Source: Welwitschia mirabilis (Eukaryota > Gnetophyta > Gnetopsida > Welwitschiales). Taken from it: 64,000 bases of DNA. The notes beneath the pieces were generated by a model. It was given only the letters and a program-made list of their open reading frames with translations. It was not told the DNA's origin and ran no database searches. Below are positions 20,947 through 34,318 of this stretch, piece by piece (the stretch's first letter is position 1; each line of letters opens with the position of its first letter). The position numbers were made by a program, and so were the translations under genes. Location of the stretch: NCBI GenBank assembly GCA_051453625.1, contig JBOZIK010000001.1, positions 127,082,617 through 127,146,616 on the forward strand. Reading direction: 5' to 3'.

Positions 20947-21437
20947 NNNNNNNNNNNNNNNNNNNNNNNNNNNNNNNNNNNNNNNNNNNNNNNNNNNNNN
21001 NNNNNNNNNNNNNNNNNNNNNNNNNNNNNNNNNNNNNNNNNNNNNNNNNNNNNNNNNNNNNNNNNNNNNNNNNNNNNNNNNNNNNNNNNNNNNNNNNNNN
21101 NNNNNNNNNNNNNNNNNNNNNNNNNNNNNNNNNNNNNNNNNNNNNNNNNNNNNNNNNNNNNNNNNNNNNNNNNNNNNNNNNNNNNNNNNNNNNNNNNNNN
21201 NNNNNNNNNNNNNNNNNNNNNNNNNNNNNNNNNNNNNNNNNNNNNNNNNNNNNNNNNNNNNNNNNNNNNNNNNNNNNNNNNNNNNNNNNNNNNNNNNNNN
21301 NNNNNNNNNNNNNNNNNNNNNNNNNNNNNNNNNNNNNNNNNNNNNNNNNNNNNNNNNNNNNNNNNNNNNNNNNNNNNNNNNNNNNNNNNNNNNNNNNNNN
21401 NNNNNNNNNNNNNNNNNNNNNNNNNNNNNNNNNNNNN
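20947..21437. other. Assembly gap, 491 N
   Basis: Unknown sequence in the unassigned region. Confidence 1.
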
Positions 21438-21452
21438 TAAGTAGTCATAATA

Positions 21453-21497
21453 AGAAAAAGAAGAAGAAGAAGAAGAATAAGAAGAATAAGAGAAGAC
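21453..21497. repeat. GAA-rich microsatellite
   Basis: Imperfect (AAG)n: AAAAAGAAGAAGAAGAAG followed by AATAAGAAGAATAAG. Any acidic or lysine frame through it is a product of the repeat. Confidence 0.85.
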
Positions 21498-23544
21498 TAA
21501 GTCTATCACTGCCAATCCACTTGCTTAAATTCCTTATTTTAGATTTTCTCTAAATGAATACTTATTTGTTGTAAACCCATTAGGATATGATAGTTTAGAA
21601 TCTATATTAGATTGGAATTGGAAATAGGAAATGACTAAATTAGAAACTAATGTCTGATATTTTGATTACCAAAGTGACTTTTATAGAGCATAAAAAAATA
21701 GCTTTTAAGCTATGTTGTATTCTTATCCTATTTTAATTTATAATATATATTTACCCTTTCTCAAAAAAAAAAAGTAAAATATGAAGAAATAAAAAATTAC
21801 TTAAGAAAAGTAAAGGATTAGGTATAAAAGAAAATAACTTAGGATTTTAAAACTTAAAAAAGAATAGAATAAAATTGAAGAAAAGTATTCAAGATAAAAT
21901 TTAAAGCTTGAGAATGAAAATGGAATTTGCTCATTCTCTCTTAAGATTTAAATCACTTATGATTTTCTAGTAAAGACATCAAAAATGTGATAAAGCAGTG
22001 AGAAACTAGCTAAACTAATAGTAATTTATTACTTGTACTTCATGGAAAATTTTAAATTTGGATTTGAAATAATAGAAACTAGGCTTAAGTTAGTACATGT
22101 AACTAACTAATTTTCCTAACTATGTAAATTTAAAAAGGAAAGTAAAAGAAATAATTTACTAAACATTCAGATTCATCTAAGTAGAAAAATAAGTAAGATT
22201 AATTATACAAATCTAATAGTATGTCATCCTATTAATAATGTATTCAAGTAAAAAATAGAATTTCTCATAAACTAGTCTTATAGTAAATCCTTAAATGGAT
22301 TGCATGTCATAAAATAAAAAATGATAATAATATCTCATAGAAATTTCATCACTTATTGAACTAGTTTTATGCATATAAATAACTCAAGTGGAATTAAGAA
22401 AAATCAATTTGAATTCTTAACAACTATTGTTGTACTTCTAATAAACCCTAAGATAATAAAAATGACAAAATAAAATCGACAATAACTAATTAAAGAATCT
22501 TATTTAAATTTATTATAGAAACATTTCACAATGAAATTATTGAATGAATTTCATGTTAGAGAATAAGATCAAAGATAAAGTAGAATAAAACTCAATACAT
22601 AGAATTATTTATATTATTGAAGCAAGTTATTTAAGTAAAATTAACACTCTAATAAACACTTTTTTAAGGAGTTATGTTTAAAATGAAATTTATAGGGCTA
22701 ATTTGAGCAAATTACAAATGAGATTGACATTAAGATATATTTTTTTATAAAGTAGTAAAAATTATAATTAATTTGATAGCTAATTTACCTTTTGACTTTA
22801 CATCATTTCCTTGATAATTCCTTGCTCTTCATATTCTATTATTATGTAGTTATAATATGAAATTATTATCTTTTTATCTTTTAATAATTCTTAGTAATGT
22901 TATAAAATCATTGTTTCTTTATCTTTTATTATCACTTAATAATAACATGGATTTTTCACTTGTTTTCACTATATCATAAATTAAACTTGATGCTTTCTTC
23001 TTTATTACTAAATAATAATCATTCTTTAACTAAAAATAGTGGATCCTTTTTTTTTTGTAGTTAATAATTATGGCATCCCATATTTCTATGCCACTAAATT
23101 ATTCACTATGTTAGGGTATGTTCCATGTTTGTACTGAGGGAAATTCTGTTTACTATGTTAGGGTGTGTGAAGTGGAGGAGCATTAGATTGTGAAAGGAGT
23201 GATAATAATTAGTCTTCTTCTATTAGATAATCCATTAGAAAGATGATGTATCTTCATTTATAGATTGTAGTGTGATATAAAATAAGAATAGAGGATTATC
23301 ATAGCATACTCATTGTATGGATGCAAAATTCATCTCCTAGAATGCATTTGTTCTATACGAAGTAACCATTTGACATTTCTTTTTCTTATTTCCCCTTGTT
23401 TAACGCTTTCCATGAATCATCTAGAAGCATATTTTTCTTAGCTCTTCATGGTATTCTTCTACTTCATCTATAAAGATGCCATTACTATGAGATTGTTGCA
23501 GAGTATCATTTTGGTTGAAAAAGGTCAAAAGTCTGGCTCTGGTT

Positions 23545-23574
23545 CCCCATTCCCCCCGACCCTCCCTGCCTCCC
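23545..23574 (-). other. C-rich tract, G-quadruplex-type on the minus strand
   Basis: Runs of C (4, 6, 3, 3, 3) separated by one to five bases. The complementary strand satisfies the usual pattern of four G-runs of at least three. It stands out from its AT-rich surroundings. Confidence 0.6.
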
Positions 23575-25760
23575 TCCTTCTATATAAGTATGTATTTCTT
23601 ACTGTTGGAAAAGTAGGATCCAATATAGACCTTATTATACAAAGAGTTGATTTTGTTTTTGAACATGAAAAAACAAGTATTTTACGGATCTTATTCATGC
23701 TTAAAGTGTTAAACACGAAAAGTTGAAGATCTAGAACTAGTTCCTAAGAAATATTTTTATTCCTCTTTAGCTTTAAAGATTAAATATGTTGTTCCATGAT
23801 GAAGCTTTAATTTGCATGACAAAAGTAGTCAATTTTGAGGGGGAACATCCAATGACAAAAATCCTAAAAGAAATATGTTTAAATAAAGCCTTTAATTTAT
23901 GAAATCATATTATGTGATTGAAGCCTTTTCTTCCTTTCTTACATTCTCTTATACTTTGTTCTTGAATCTTGGAATGATGGTTTATCTCTTTCTACAATTG
24001 GATGCCTCTCTTTATTTTTGTCTAGGCAAACATATAGAAGTGCCTTTTCATTTAAAGTTGTAAGCTATCTTTGTAGTGCATTTTTTGCCTTCTAAGTTTT
24101 AAGAGGTAGAATTTTCAAATTTCAAAGGTTTTGAATCGGTTTTTTTTGCTTCATTTTCATTTGTCTATGTTTTTAAAGCATTGGAAGCATGAAGAAGGTT
24201 CCTATGAGTCCTTATCATCTAAAGAAGTCTAAAACATTCCCTTCTGAACTACATTCCCAAAAATTATCCTTCTTAGTAGTGATACCCCTCCTTAAAATGA
24301 CATTACATAAGAGGATAACATTAAAGAAAATTATAATTTTGAAGATTCTAAAAAATATTCAACAAAATCAACAATTTTAAAGTATTTTAATGTAACGATG
24401 TTAAGTGATAGAGATAAGACAAATTCTCATAATCTATTAGATGAAATACCTCAATAGAGATTTTCTATGATTAATGTGATTTTATTCTAGAACACCCTTC
24501 TATGTATTGCTATCATGTTGTATTGTAATTTAAATGAAGGGTGATGTCTATATATATGATGTTGGAATAACTCATCAATCTCTTGTCAATAAGACTTAGG
24601 TATGCATGTATAAATATGAGTTATATATTTTACCTTTTGATCACTTATTTTACATTAGTTTGAGTGTTGACATGTTTAATGCTTATTACCTTCAATAATA
24701 ATTAATAATACTAATTAAAATTTATCATCTATTATTAGTGAATCTAATGCTATTGGTAAATTAATGAATCTTTATACAAGGCATTTATTTTTGGAGTTTT
24801 CTTAACCATGCACATGTTATTGTGATCTAAGACAAAGGGATATTATTAAATTTAAGTTAGCTATCAATAAAAGAAAGCATAATTAGAATATCTTAAAGAT
24901 GATACAAAACTTTAAAAAAAAGGAAAAGAAATGTATAATAAAAGCATACAAGAATTTTACTTATTCTGACACTCTTGGCCTACATCCATGGTAATGTTTT
25001 TCATTTTTTATTAAGTTTTTAGCTAAGCTGCAAGAGGGAGATTAAAAATCAATACCTAATGCTAAAAATACATGTTGTATAATGCACAATATTTGGTTAA
25101 GAATTCCTTCCTATTACTCAAGGGTAATTTTAATCAAGTTTAGTTAGATAGAATTCAAAGATTATTTTCTAAAAGAGCCTTAATCTTTATAAGAGTAAAC
25201 ATTTCTCATAGAATGGAAAGTTTTCTAAAATGAACTTGTTAGATATTAGTAAATTCAAATTTATATGTTTATGATTTAGTTATTTATTTTAAATTTGTAC
25301 TCCATTTAATGATATAAAATTTAGTTTTTCTTTAACAAAGTTACCTTTGGCATCATACGTGTTGTCTTAGGTATGTTCATAGATTTTTTATTCTTGACCT
25401 TCTTCTTGTGCATGCTACATTACTCTCATAGAAGTTAGTCCATAATCTTGTTTATAGAATAATCAACTAAGTCTTGTTATACACACATCTAATTTGGCAT
25501 CAAATATATTATGCATGACCTAGCATTCTTAGCATGCTAAATCAAGTACTTCATTACCAACTATCCTATCTTCTATGAAGGCATGTATATCATCATTATA
25601 ATTAATTTTGTAATTATAAAATTTATTTTATTTGAAAATCATAAATCTTTCTATTATGCATAAGCATACTACCCATAATATGCATGAGCATACTCTGCCC
25701 TAACTTACCAGGAATAATATGTTGTTATTACTTAGTCTCTTTGCTTATCTATTATTAACA

Positions 25761-26595
25761 TGTAAAAATTAATATTATGATTAATTTAAATAACTAAATA
25801 ACCTTAATAGAAGGTATTAATATAATCAATTTCATTATAAAAACATGTATTATATTTATTTCTACATGAATTATAAACTTAGCTATTTTCCATGATATTT
25901 TCAAGTTAATTATGTTCAATTGGAGGACATGCCTCAATTTGATCATCAAACAGCTTAAAACACTAGTGATGCTAGCTAGGACCACTAGAAATTCTAGCCT
26001 ATAAATGAAAAATGCCTCCAAACTCATGTTCTTAGCATGTCAAGAAAAATTGGATATAATGTAGTTATTGGCTTGATCAAATTTCACATTAAAAATAACT
26101 ATATTTTTAATAACACATGGTTATAATGATGAGGAATTGTAGGATGACATTTGATAGGATAAGTAGGATCATGATGAAGACATATGGCATAGTCAGTGGT
26201 TGGCAGTGGCTAAATACTCCAAATCCAAGTTTTAGCATCATCATAAGCATCTTCACTAAATGGAAAAGAGGATAAACCATCCTATCTAATATCATGATCT
26301 ATAATCATCTACCTAATAAGCCAAGGGCTTGTAATCACCCTCCCCTTCATTTCTTTATATAAAATGAGCTTGAACCATTTATTATTTCATCTTTAGCTAT
26401 AATAATTAGAGAATTAACTTATGATGGATTCCTAAGTAATTCTTTGGGAAAGTGAGCTAGTATTTGAGGATTGCTAAGGAGTTTTTCTTGATTTTTTTTT
26501 CTTTGTTGTAAAGTTGATCCTTTTTATAATATACCAAGATTTTTTCCCTTTGATTTCAATTTATGAGTAAAATCATAATTGGAATGATTAGGTAT
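25761..26595 (+). repeat. LTR4: second-type LTR, cut by element B
   Basis: Aligns with 57155-58485 and 58486-59840, starting TGTAAAAATTAATATTATG, through GGACATGCCT..CTAGTGATGCTAGCTAGGAC, to GGAATGATTAGGTA at its right end, where element B begins. A TATA-like box (TATAAAA) is at 26358-26364. About 835 bp of about 1340 are present; the rest is missing on the far side of B. It may be the 5' LTR of element C. Confidence 0.8.
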
Positions 26596-27878
26596 TGCAA
26601 TACATAATTTTACAATCTTTTATGTCTTACTCAATCTTATCAATACAAATATATATATTACAAATACAATATACTAGTATAAATGGGAGTGATCCAAATG
26701 TCATAAACCTAGTAAAGGTATGTGATAAAGAAATAAGAATTGATTTTCATAGAAAATATTATATTATATTAAACCTAATGCAATGATGCAATAAAATAAA
26801 CACACAATGCAATGCAAATATAACCTAATCTAGATGAATACCTATCCGATTACCTAATTGGCTTGTCAGGAAGATTGACCCTACATAACCTAAATTCTCT
26901 AGGAAAACTATCACTAACCAAGGCTAACTTAAGCTATTAAGTAAGTCAAATAGAATATAATACAAGTTAATCTAAAAATGCACCTAAACTAATATTATCA
27001 GCCTTAACAAAAGTTATCTTTAAGACTTATATCATAAGTGGAACTGTTATCAAATAAAGAATGATATACATCATAAGGGATATGTAATGTATTGAAGAAA
27101 TGAAAGAGAAATAGATTTTATATTAATTAAACTAGCATCCAAGTTATAAAGTAGCTTCACCTTAATGGAGAATGCATAGCCTAATCCTAAGGAGACATCT
27201 CTTTGCAACTACTTAAGATGGATCCCTTACCCTTTGATCTCTTATCACGATAATTTCCAATGCATCAAAGATAATAGAAGGATCAAAGAAAAGGTTTATT
27301 TATACAAGAAGAAAAACATAATCATCACTCAAGATGTAATGGTCATACTAAAAATACATTCAATCCTAAGAAAGAAATGAATGAAATGAATGAAAGTCGA
27401 TAAGTCGTTTTAGTATCATTCTAACTATCATAGGGATGACACTAGGAATGACACCTCATAATAATCAACTTCTGGATTTATAATTAGCCTCCATAGTTGG
27501 CTCTAGATGTGTTATCCTCCTGCATGTCATGTTAATGACATTAGGGATGACACCTCTCCTAGTTCTAGTCTACATCAACATCCCAAATAGTTGCTAAAGT
27601 GCTATTGTCTTATCTATTGTGGGGATGACAGTGGGGATGACAGTCTTCCTTATCTTACTAGCTTAATAGAAGTCAACCTTTTACATCATTGATCTTCCTC
27701 CAAAGTATTGGGTATCAGAATATGTCTAAAATGCCTTTAAATAGGCCAAGAATTACATGTTTCTGTGATTATCCCATTGAATCTTCATAGTTATTAGAAT
27801 TACATCTAAAACTATATAAATGTCCTACAAAATAACTCATAATACTCCATCAAATACACAAAATTTAATAGTGTCTCA
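26596..27878 (-). repeat. Element B 3' LTR
   Basis: About 1283 bp; starts TGAGACAC and ends TATTGCA in the element's direction. Its first 750 bp or so align with 36623-37354. TATA-like box 27297-27304. Motif clusters at 27429-27454, 27525-27562 and 27608-27643 (GGGGATGACAGTGGGGATGACAG). Confidence 0.8.
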
Positions 27879-27897
27879 TAGCTCTTCACTTAGCCTT
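27879..27897 (-). promoter_or_regulatory. Polypurine tract candidate of element B
   Basis: Minus strand AAGGCTAAGTGAAGAGCTA, directly before the 3' LTR; same core as in elements 1 and 2. Confidence 0.55.
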
Positions 27898-29210
27898 CTC
27901 AGTTCTTGACAAAACTAGGTAAACAACTATGATTACAAGCCTAATTATCTTAAATAAAAAAATTAATTTAAAAATTATAAAATAGGCTTATAAATAATTT
28001 CAAACATAACATAAAGTAGAATAAAATGTAACACATCATGTGTGTTGAGTAGAAGTCACAAATTCTTTCTCTTATTAAAGCTTTAAAACGACCCCATAAA
28101 TGGATTTTGTTTATGTAAAAATTATGAAAATAAATCCTACCTTCTCTAAGAAAAATAATACATCTGGTATTGGCTAATGAACAGAAGATATCACACAAAA
28201 ATCAATATGTTTGGATGAGAAGGTGGACGATGGGTGTTTACCAAAATTTTATAAAAATTAAATTCTGATAGTCAATAAATTAAGTGCAAATCTTAATTTA
28301 GAAATGTCATATTTGAAAAATAAATATTTGGGAAGGATTCTAACAAATAAAGAATGTAAATTATGAAAAGATTAAATGATAAAAATATGCAAAGTGGGAT
28401 GAAGCAATTCCATGAGTGTTCAACAAATGTGCCTTAACAAAAATGGTTATAAATAGTGTGTAGGACTTTAAGAGATTAAAAATGAATATTACAAAAATTA
28501 CAAAGAAACTATCTAATAAAGAAATCAACTTTTTATTAAAAATAAAGTAAGTAAATTATTAAATGTTAAGTTTCTAAAATGATAAGAAAATATAGAAATG
28601 ACATTGAAATAACTAACTAAATAATGAAAGAAAATAGGATAAAAAAGGAACACAAGAAACATGAAGAAGATAGACTACCTACCCTAAATTCTAACCTAGT
28701 AAGCTCTTATGAAAGAAATCATAACATCACTTACTTTAAAATACATGACTTAATGTATAACTCTGTAAAGTTCTATTTAATAAGGTAGTGGTTATGATAA
28801 TGCTAAAAATAAAATTCTCTAAATAATGAGTGATAAGATTAGAGAGTTTCTTAGAAATAAAGTTACCTATTATCATCTAAAAACATACATCCAAATCCTC
28901 AAAAGTGCAATGATCATATGGAAGGACTAAGAATCTAGAAAATAAGTAATACCTCTGATGACATCAAGAACACCACTGATCTTATAGCCTCAAAGTTTAT
29001 TATTTTATTCTCTATAATGAGGGAAGTGCAACTACAATTAGAGAAGTAATAACCTGTGAAGCATGACCAACTGACCTACCAGTGGAGTTTCCACAACTAC
29101 CATATCACACTGTCAAAGGTTATCTTAAGAAAATTTGCCCCAGTGTGCTTATGGTGGGACATCATAATAATCACGTTTTTAAGCTATCTTAGATATAAAA
29201 CATCATGGTC

Positions 29211-29252
<42 letters not shown>

Positions 29253-29355
29253 NNNNNNNNNNNNNNNNNNNNNNNNNNNNNNNNNNNNNNNNNNNNNNNN
29301 NNNNNNNNNNNNNNNNNNNNNNNNNNNNNNNNNNNNNNNNNNNNNNNNNNNNGTC

Positions 29356-29414
<59 letters not shown>

Positions 29415-29700
29415 CATATATATACATATGTATATTTCCTTAAAAAATCATAGATAAATTCCACACTATCATACACTTCAAAAGATGAAGGTAAAGTAGT
29501 AAAATAAAAGATACAAAATAACACCCCTAAACAATTTAAGATCTTTCATCATTAAGAAAAAATATAAGAAATAAAACATCTTCCTTTAAAATGAAGTTCA
29601 TAGACATATGCATGTCTTAAGATTTGATGAATTCAATCTTACCACTATAAAATGCCCAAGTACAAAGACTGGTTATGGAATAAAATAAATACATAAGTTA
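27898..29700 (-). other. Element B conserved 3' noncoding module
   Basis: Same block order as in A, 1 and 2: the TAGTTGTGGAAACTCCACTG block near 29085, ATCATGATGTT..ATA near 29195, a CT tract at 29213-29411, and GGAAGATGTTTTATTTC near 29580. A 100-N gap lies within the CT tract. Confidence 0.7.
29208..29411. repeat. (CT)n microsatellite with a 100-N gap
   Basis: GTCTTAT(CT)n occurs at 29208-29252 and again from 29353, separated by exactly 100 N. The tract is a real family-1 feature, but its doubling is probably an unmerged contig overlap. Serine/leucine or arginine/glutamate frames here are repeat products. Confidence 0.85.
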
Positions 29701-30467
29701 NNNNNNNNNNNNNNNNNNNNNNNNNNNNNNNNNNNNNNNNNNNNNNNNNNNNNNNNNNNNNNNNNNNNNNNNNNNNNNNNNNNNNNNNNNNNNNNNNNNN
29801 NNNNNNNNNNNNNNNNNNNNNNNNNNNNNNNNNNNNNNNNNNNNNNNNNNNNNNNNNNNNNNNNNNNNNNNNNNNNNNNNNNNNNNNNNNNNNNNNNNNN
29901 NNNNNNNNNNNNNNNNNNNNNNNNNNNNNNNNNNNNNNNNNNNNNNNNNNNNNNNNNNNNNNNNNNNNNNNNNNNNNNNNNNNNNNNNNNNNNNNNNNNN
30001 NNNNNNNNNNNNNNNNNNNNNNNNNNNNNNNNNNNNNNNNNNNNNNNNNNNNNNNNNNNNNNNNNNNNNNNNNNNNNNNNNNNNNNNNNNNNNNNNNNNN
30101 NNNNNNNNNNNNNNNNNNNNNNNNNNNNNNNNNNNNNNNNNNNNNNNNNNNNNNNNNNNNNNNNNNNNNNNNNNNNNNNNNNNNNNNNNNNNNNNNNNNN
30201 NNNNNNNNNNNNNNNNNNNNNNNNNNNNNNNNNNNNNNNNNNNNNNNNNNNNNNNNNNNNNNNNNNNNNNNNNNNNNNNNNNNNNNNNNNNNNNNNNNNN
30301 NNNNNNNNNNNNNNNNNNNNNNNNNNNNNNNNNNNNNNNNNNNNNNNNNNNNNNNNNNNNNNNNNNNNNNNNNNNNNNNNNNNNNNNNNNNNNNNNNNNN
30401 NNNNNNNNNNNNNNNNNNNNNNNNNNNNNNNNNNNNNNNNNNNNNNNNNNNNNNNNNNNNNNNNNNN
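29701..30467. other. Assembly gap, 767 N
   Basis: Unknown sequence that should contain the integrase C-terminus of element B. Confidence 1.
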
Positions 30468-30499
30468 TAGTAATAAAAATCTTGAGTTCATTTTTCATC

Positions 30500-31350
30500 T
30501 AAATGATTCAATTAAGCAAAATGAGTTTTAAGGTTTTATTCTAAATCCACAAGATTAAGTTGATATGTGGAATGATAAGAATTATAACAAACATCAACAA
30601 GTAAAACATAGACTTTACTGTATACAAGTTCATAAGATGAGAAACTAAGAGAATTATACTAAGTAGTATGGTAAGCTTAAAGAACATCATTAAGTTTAAA
30701 ATATCAAGATTACTTATTAGTAGAAACAAGACTTAAAGCATTTTTTTAATTTCTCTATTGGCATTTTCAGCTTATCCATTGATTTGTAGATGGTAAGCAC
30801 AAGCTACTCTATGTTCTATTCTAATGGATAAAATAAGTTTCTTAAAAATACAATTAATAAAATGAGTTCCCTAATCAATAGTGATTGTTCATGGAAAGTC
30901 AAACAATTACAAAATTTGAGTTCTAGTAAAATCACAAATAGTCTAAGAATCATTTAAAGAAGTAGAAATTACTTCAACTCATTTAGTCACATAATTCATA
31001 GCCATTAAGATGTAATTTTTATCTTTATAAGGTGGTGTAATTGGGCCTATGAAATTGATTCCCTAATAATCAAAAGATTCAAACTCAAGAATAGGTTTGA
31101 GGAGAATTTCCTATGATCATAAAATGCTACCATAACATTGACATGTATTACACCTTCTAGTATAATTGAAAAACTCCTAAAAAAAACTAGGCTAATAAAA
31201 TTTGGAGTGTAGGATTTTCATGATTGTTTTTTGATTGCTAAAATGTTTACCACAAATACCACCATGATAAAGATAAAGGATATCATATTTTTCCCATTCT
31301 AGCATACATTTTATCATAATTTAGTCCTTACACCTATGATAAAGATGGAG
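30500..31350 (-). pseudogene. Element B integrase remnant
   Basis: Minus-strand frames give the H2C2 region near 31170-31260 and the core, ending in HRVACAYHLQINGQAENANREIK (split by a stop) near 30745-30800. Here the catalytic glutamate is kept but the preceding glutamine codon is TAA. The N gap hides the tail. Confidence 0.75.
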
Positions 31351-31599
31351 ATCTATTAACTCGTAGTCATCTATCCCATGTAGAAAAGATTTTCTTTGAT
31401 TGTGACTCTAATTTTGTGGTGTTTTTAAAGTAACAAGATAATTAACAATATCAGCATACCATAGAGGAAGATGAGTAGAAGATACAATAAATAGTTATTC
31501 ATTTGGAAAAGAATAAGTAATAGAAAGATCATCAAAAGAAGAAGAAAGGAATGATAAGTGATTTTCTAAGTTGTTATGTTTTCTTGCCTTATCTATGAT

Positions 31600-32860
31600 G
31601 ATAAAATTAAATTCTTACATTAAGAGGATGCATCTAATTAACTTAGAACTAGAATATTTCTTATTCATTAAGTATGTAATCACTGGATGATCTATGTAGA
31701 CATTTGTATAAAAGCCTAAAAGATAATGTCTAAGATTATTGAGGAAAAATATTATGGCTGACATCTATCTCTCGGTAGTTGTATAATTTTCTTAAGCTAT
31801 AGAAAATGTTTTACTATGGTAAGATATGATTTTAAAATTATTTTCATATTTCTATCTAAGCACCCCACCTACAATAATATTACTGCCATCACATATTACT
31901 TCAAAATTCTTATTCCTGTTGGGTCCTATTACAATAGGTGTAGAAGAATTTTTTATTTAAGTGTATCAAAAGCAAATTGACAAGATTTATTCCATTCAAA
32001 TTTTACTTCTTCTTTTAGTAATGAGTGTAGAGATTTATAGGTTTTAGCATAATCTTGTTTAAAGCAGTGATAAAGACCATAATATCCAAGAAAAGATCAA
32101 ATTTATTTAACATTAGTTGGAGGAGTTAAGTTTTTAATAATGATTATTTTATTAGGGTCTATATTAATTTTTTTTTTTTTAGAAATTTGGTAACCTAGAA
32201 CTATTCCATTATCAACTAAAAATAAGCTCTTTTTCCAACTTAAATAAAGGCCATACTCTATGCATCTATCTAGGAATTTTTTTAATATTTTCAATATTTG
32301 ATCAAAGGTTTCTCCAAATATTAAACATTAATTCATAAATATTTCTATTAAATCCTCTATCATGTCGTAAAAACTAACCATCATAGCATATTAAAAAATT
32401 TTAGAAGCATTTCAAAGTCCAAAAGGCATTTGTCTAAAATCAAGTGTCCAAAAATATAAAGTAAAAGTTGGTTTAGTCTAGTTTTCATGAGATATAAAAA
32501 CCTAGTTATAATTGCTATATCCATATAAAAATTAGTAAAAAGTGTATCCCTAAATTCTATCACATATTTGGTTGGTAGGGGATAAGGATCATTTTTTGTG
32601 ACTTTATTAAGTTTTCTAAAATCTATGCATACTCTCCATTTCTCATTCTTCTTTAGTACTACAATTAAGGAACTAACTCATTCACTATCTAATATAGCAT
32701 AAATGATTCCAGCATCCATGAATTTAATAATTTTATCCTTAACTACTTGTTTAAGTGCTAGATTTAATCTCCTTTATGGTTGCCTAATAGGTTTTGAGTT
32801 TGTCTTAAGATAGATTCTATGCTGACTAATATAAGCAGGAATGACTAATAAATCTTTATG
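31600..32860 (-). pseudogene. Element B reverse transcriptase and RNase H
   Basis: From 32860 down the minus strand shows RT blocks parallel to A, with FMN-stop at the catalytic box (32328-32339) instead of FMDD, then a WKKSLFLVDNGIVLGYQIS piece near 32180-32250 and LTPPTNVK near 32105. RNase H near 31600-31850 gives NYTTTER, LNNLRHYLLGFYTNVYIDH and YLMNKKYSSSKLIR. Several stops. Same family as the A enzyme. Confidence 0.85.
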
Positions 32861-33472
32861 AGATCATGTGAATGAATTAATTTTGAAAGTTAAAAGAAAG
32901 ATTAATGTTGACTCTTATTGAGGAAAGAGGTTTCTGTTGATTATTAAATGTTTGCTCTTATCATTACAAAGAAAAATATACTCTAGTTCACTAGGCATAT
33001 TTTCAGATTTTTAATATCTGTCACAGTTTCATTAATTTTGATCATCATCTCAGGCTATCATCTGGACATCGATAGTGGATGACCTTCCTTAAAGTGTGAA
33101 TTTCCCTTTTTTTTTTAAATAGTTGGATTTTCTTATAGACTAAGGGTCCTATTTCTTCCTCATTCTAATCTAAAAGATCATTTTTTGAATGCTCAAAATT
33201 GAATATATTAAAGACTTTAAGTTTTTAATTTCAAGTGGATCATCATAAAGTGTAGTTTTTTGTTACATTAGCCATCTTTCTTTAAATAGGCGATGTTGTA
33301 GGAATAAAATTGATTTAATTTTATTTTCTATGTCCCATTCATCACCTAAGTCTTTTTTTGCTACATTTGAAAACTTTAATTGTAAAGTTTTTATTACTTA
33401 AATGACACTTGAACATTCTAGTTCTTGTATTAATAATGTAATGGGCTATTGTACAGAATGCTTTTTCTTGAA

Positions 33473-33975
33473 NNNNNNNNNNNNNNNNNNNNNNNNNNNN
33501 NNNNNNNNNNNNNNNNNNNNNNNNNNNNNNNNNNNNNNNNNNNNNNNNNNNNNNNNNNNNNNNNNNNNNNNNNNNNNNNNNNNNNNNNNNNNNNNNNNNN
33601 NNNNNNNNNNNNNNNNNNNNNNNNNNNNNNNNNNNNNNNNNNNNNNNNNNNNNNNNNNNNNNNNNNNNNNNNNNNNNNNNNNNNNNNNNNNNNNNNNNNN
33701 NNNNNNNNNNNNNNNNNNNNNNNNNNNNNNNNNNNNNNNNNNNNNNNNNNNNNNNNNNNNNNNNNNNNNNNNNNNNNNNNNNNNNNNNNNNNNNNNNNNN
33801 NNNNNNNNNNNNNNNNNNNNNNNNNNNNNNNNNNNNNNNNNNNNNNNNNNNNNNNNNNNNNNNNNNNNNNNNNNNNNNNNNNNNNNNNNNNNNNNNNNNN
33901 NNNNNNNNNNNNNNNNNNNNNNNNNNNNNNNNNNNNNNNNNNNNNNNNNNNNNNNNNNNNNNNNNNNNNNNNNNN
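33473..33975. other. Assembly gap, 503 N
   Basis: Unknown sequence within the protease to RT part of element B. Confidence 1.
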
Positions 33976-33989
33976 TCTTTTATACCTCC

Positions 33990-34140
33990 TCAGGGTTTCT
34001 TAACCGATGTGTCTACTAATTCTAAGATAATTAAAGTATGATCTATTCTACCTTCTAAACTGAATCTCTTACAAATGTGTAATACATAATGTTGACACTC
34101 GTTCCAACATTGATTAAAGCCTTTTTTATTCTTTTGTCTT
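33990..34140 (-). pseudogene. Element B protease remnant
   Basis: Minus-strand ALINVGTSVNIM near 34085-34125; the catalytic aspartate is asparagine (codon 34109-34111). The downstream half of the protease falls in the gap. Confidence 0.65.
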
Positions 34141-34318
34141 CTTCTTATGTGATACTAATGGTTGCTACCCCTAGATCCTTAAATTTTGGATATTTTTATA
34201 AGACTAGGTTGATTAGAGATTGAGCTAAAAAGACTTTGCAAGGTATAGTTCATTTTTATTTTCTTCTTATTAAGTTTTTCCATAACTTAAAATATTTTGG
34301 CTTTTCTTAAAAAGGTTT

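Larger units (their letters stand above)
20363..25760. other. Unassigned AT-rich DNA
   Basis: No recognisable gene or element. The longest frames are 20650-20841 (63 codons), 23448-23726 (92 codons) and 24189-24380 (63 codons), none matching a family I know and none longer than chance allows in such DNA. Inside are a 491-N gap (20947-21437), a GAA-rich tract (21453-21497) and a C-rich tract (23545-23574). It could be the old target DNA of the elements or decayed elements beyond recognition. Confidence 0.6.

Noticed and set aside
20838-21515. ORFs of 165-225 codons, one with a serine-rich start
   Set aside because: N gap plus a GAA/TTC microsatellite; no real coding sequence.
23448-23726. 92-codon ORF with overlapping 63-codon ORF on the other strand
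   Set aside because: No family match, driven by the C-rich tract, no splice or promoter context; kept only as unassigned sequence.
23830-23860. TTTTGAGGGGGAACATCC, resembling a gypsy polypurine tract
   Set aside because: No RT, integrase or chromodomain recognised upstream and no LTR downstream.
29056-29524. Ser-Leu and Arg-Glu repeat ORFs
   Set aside because: Translation of the CT/GA microsatellite and a gap.
29673-30498. ORFs of 266-272 codons
   Set aside because: Composed of the 767-N gap.
33402-34019. ORFs of 184-205 codons
   Set aside because: Composed of the 503-N gap.
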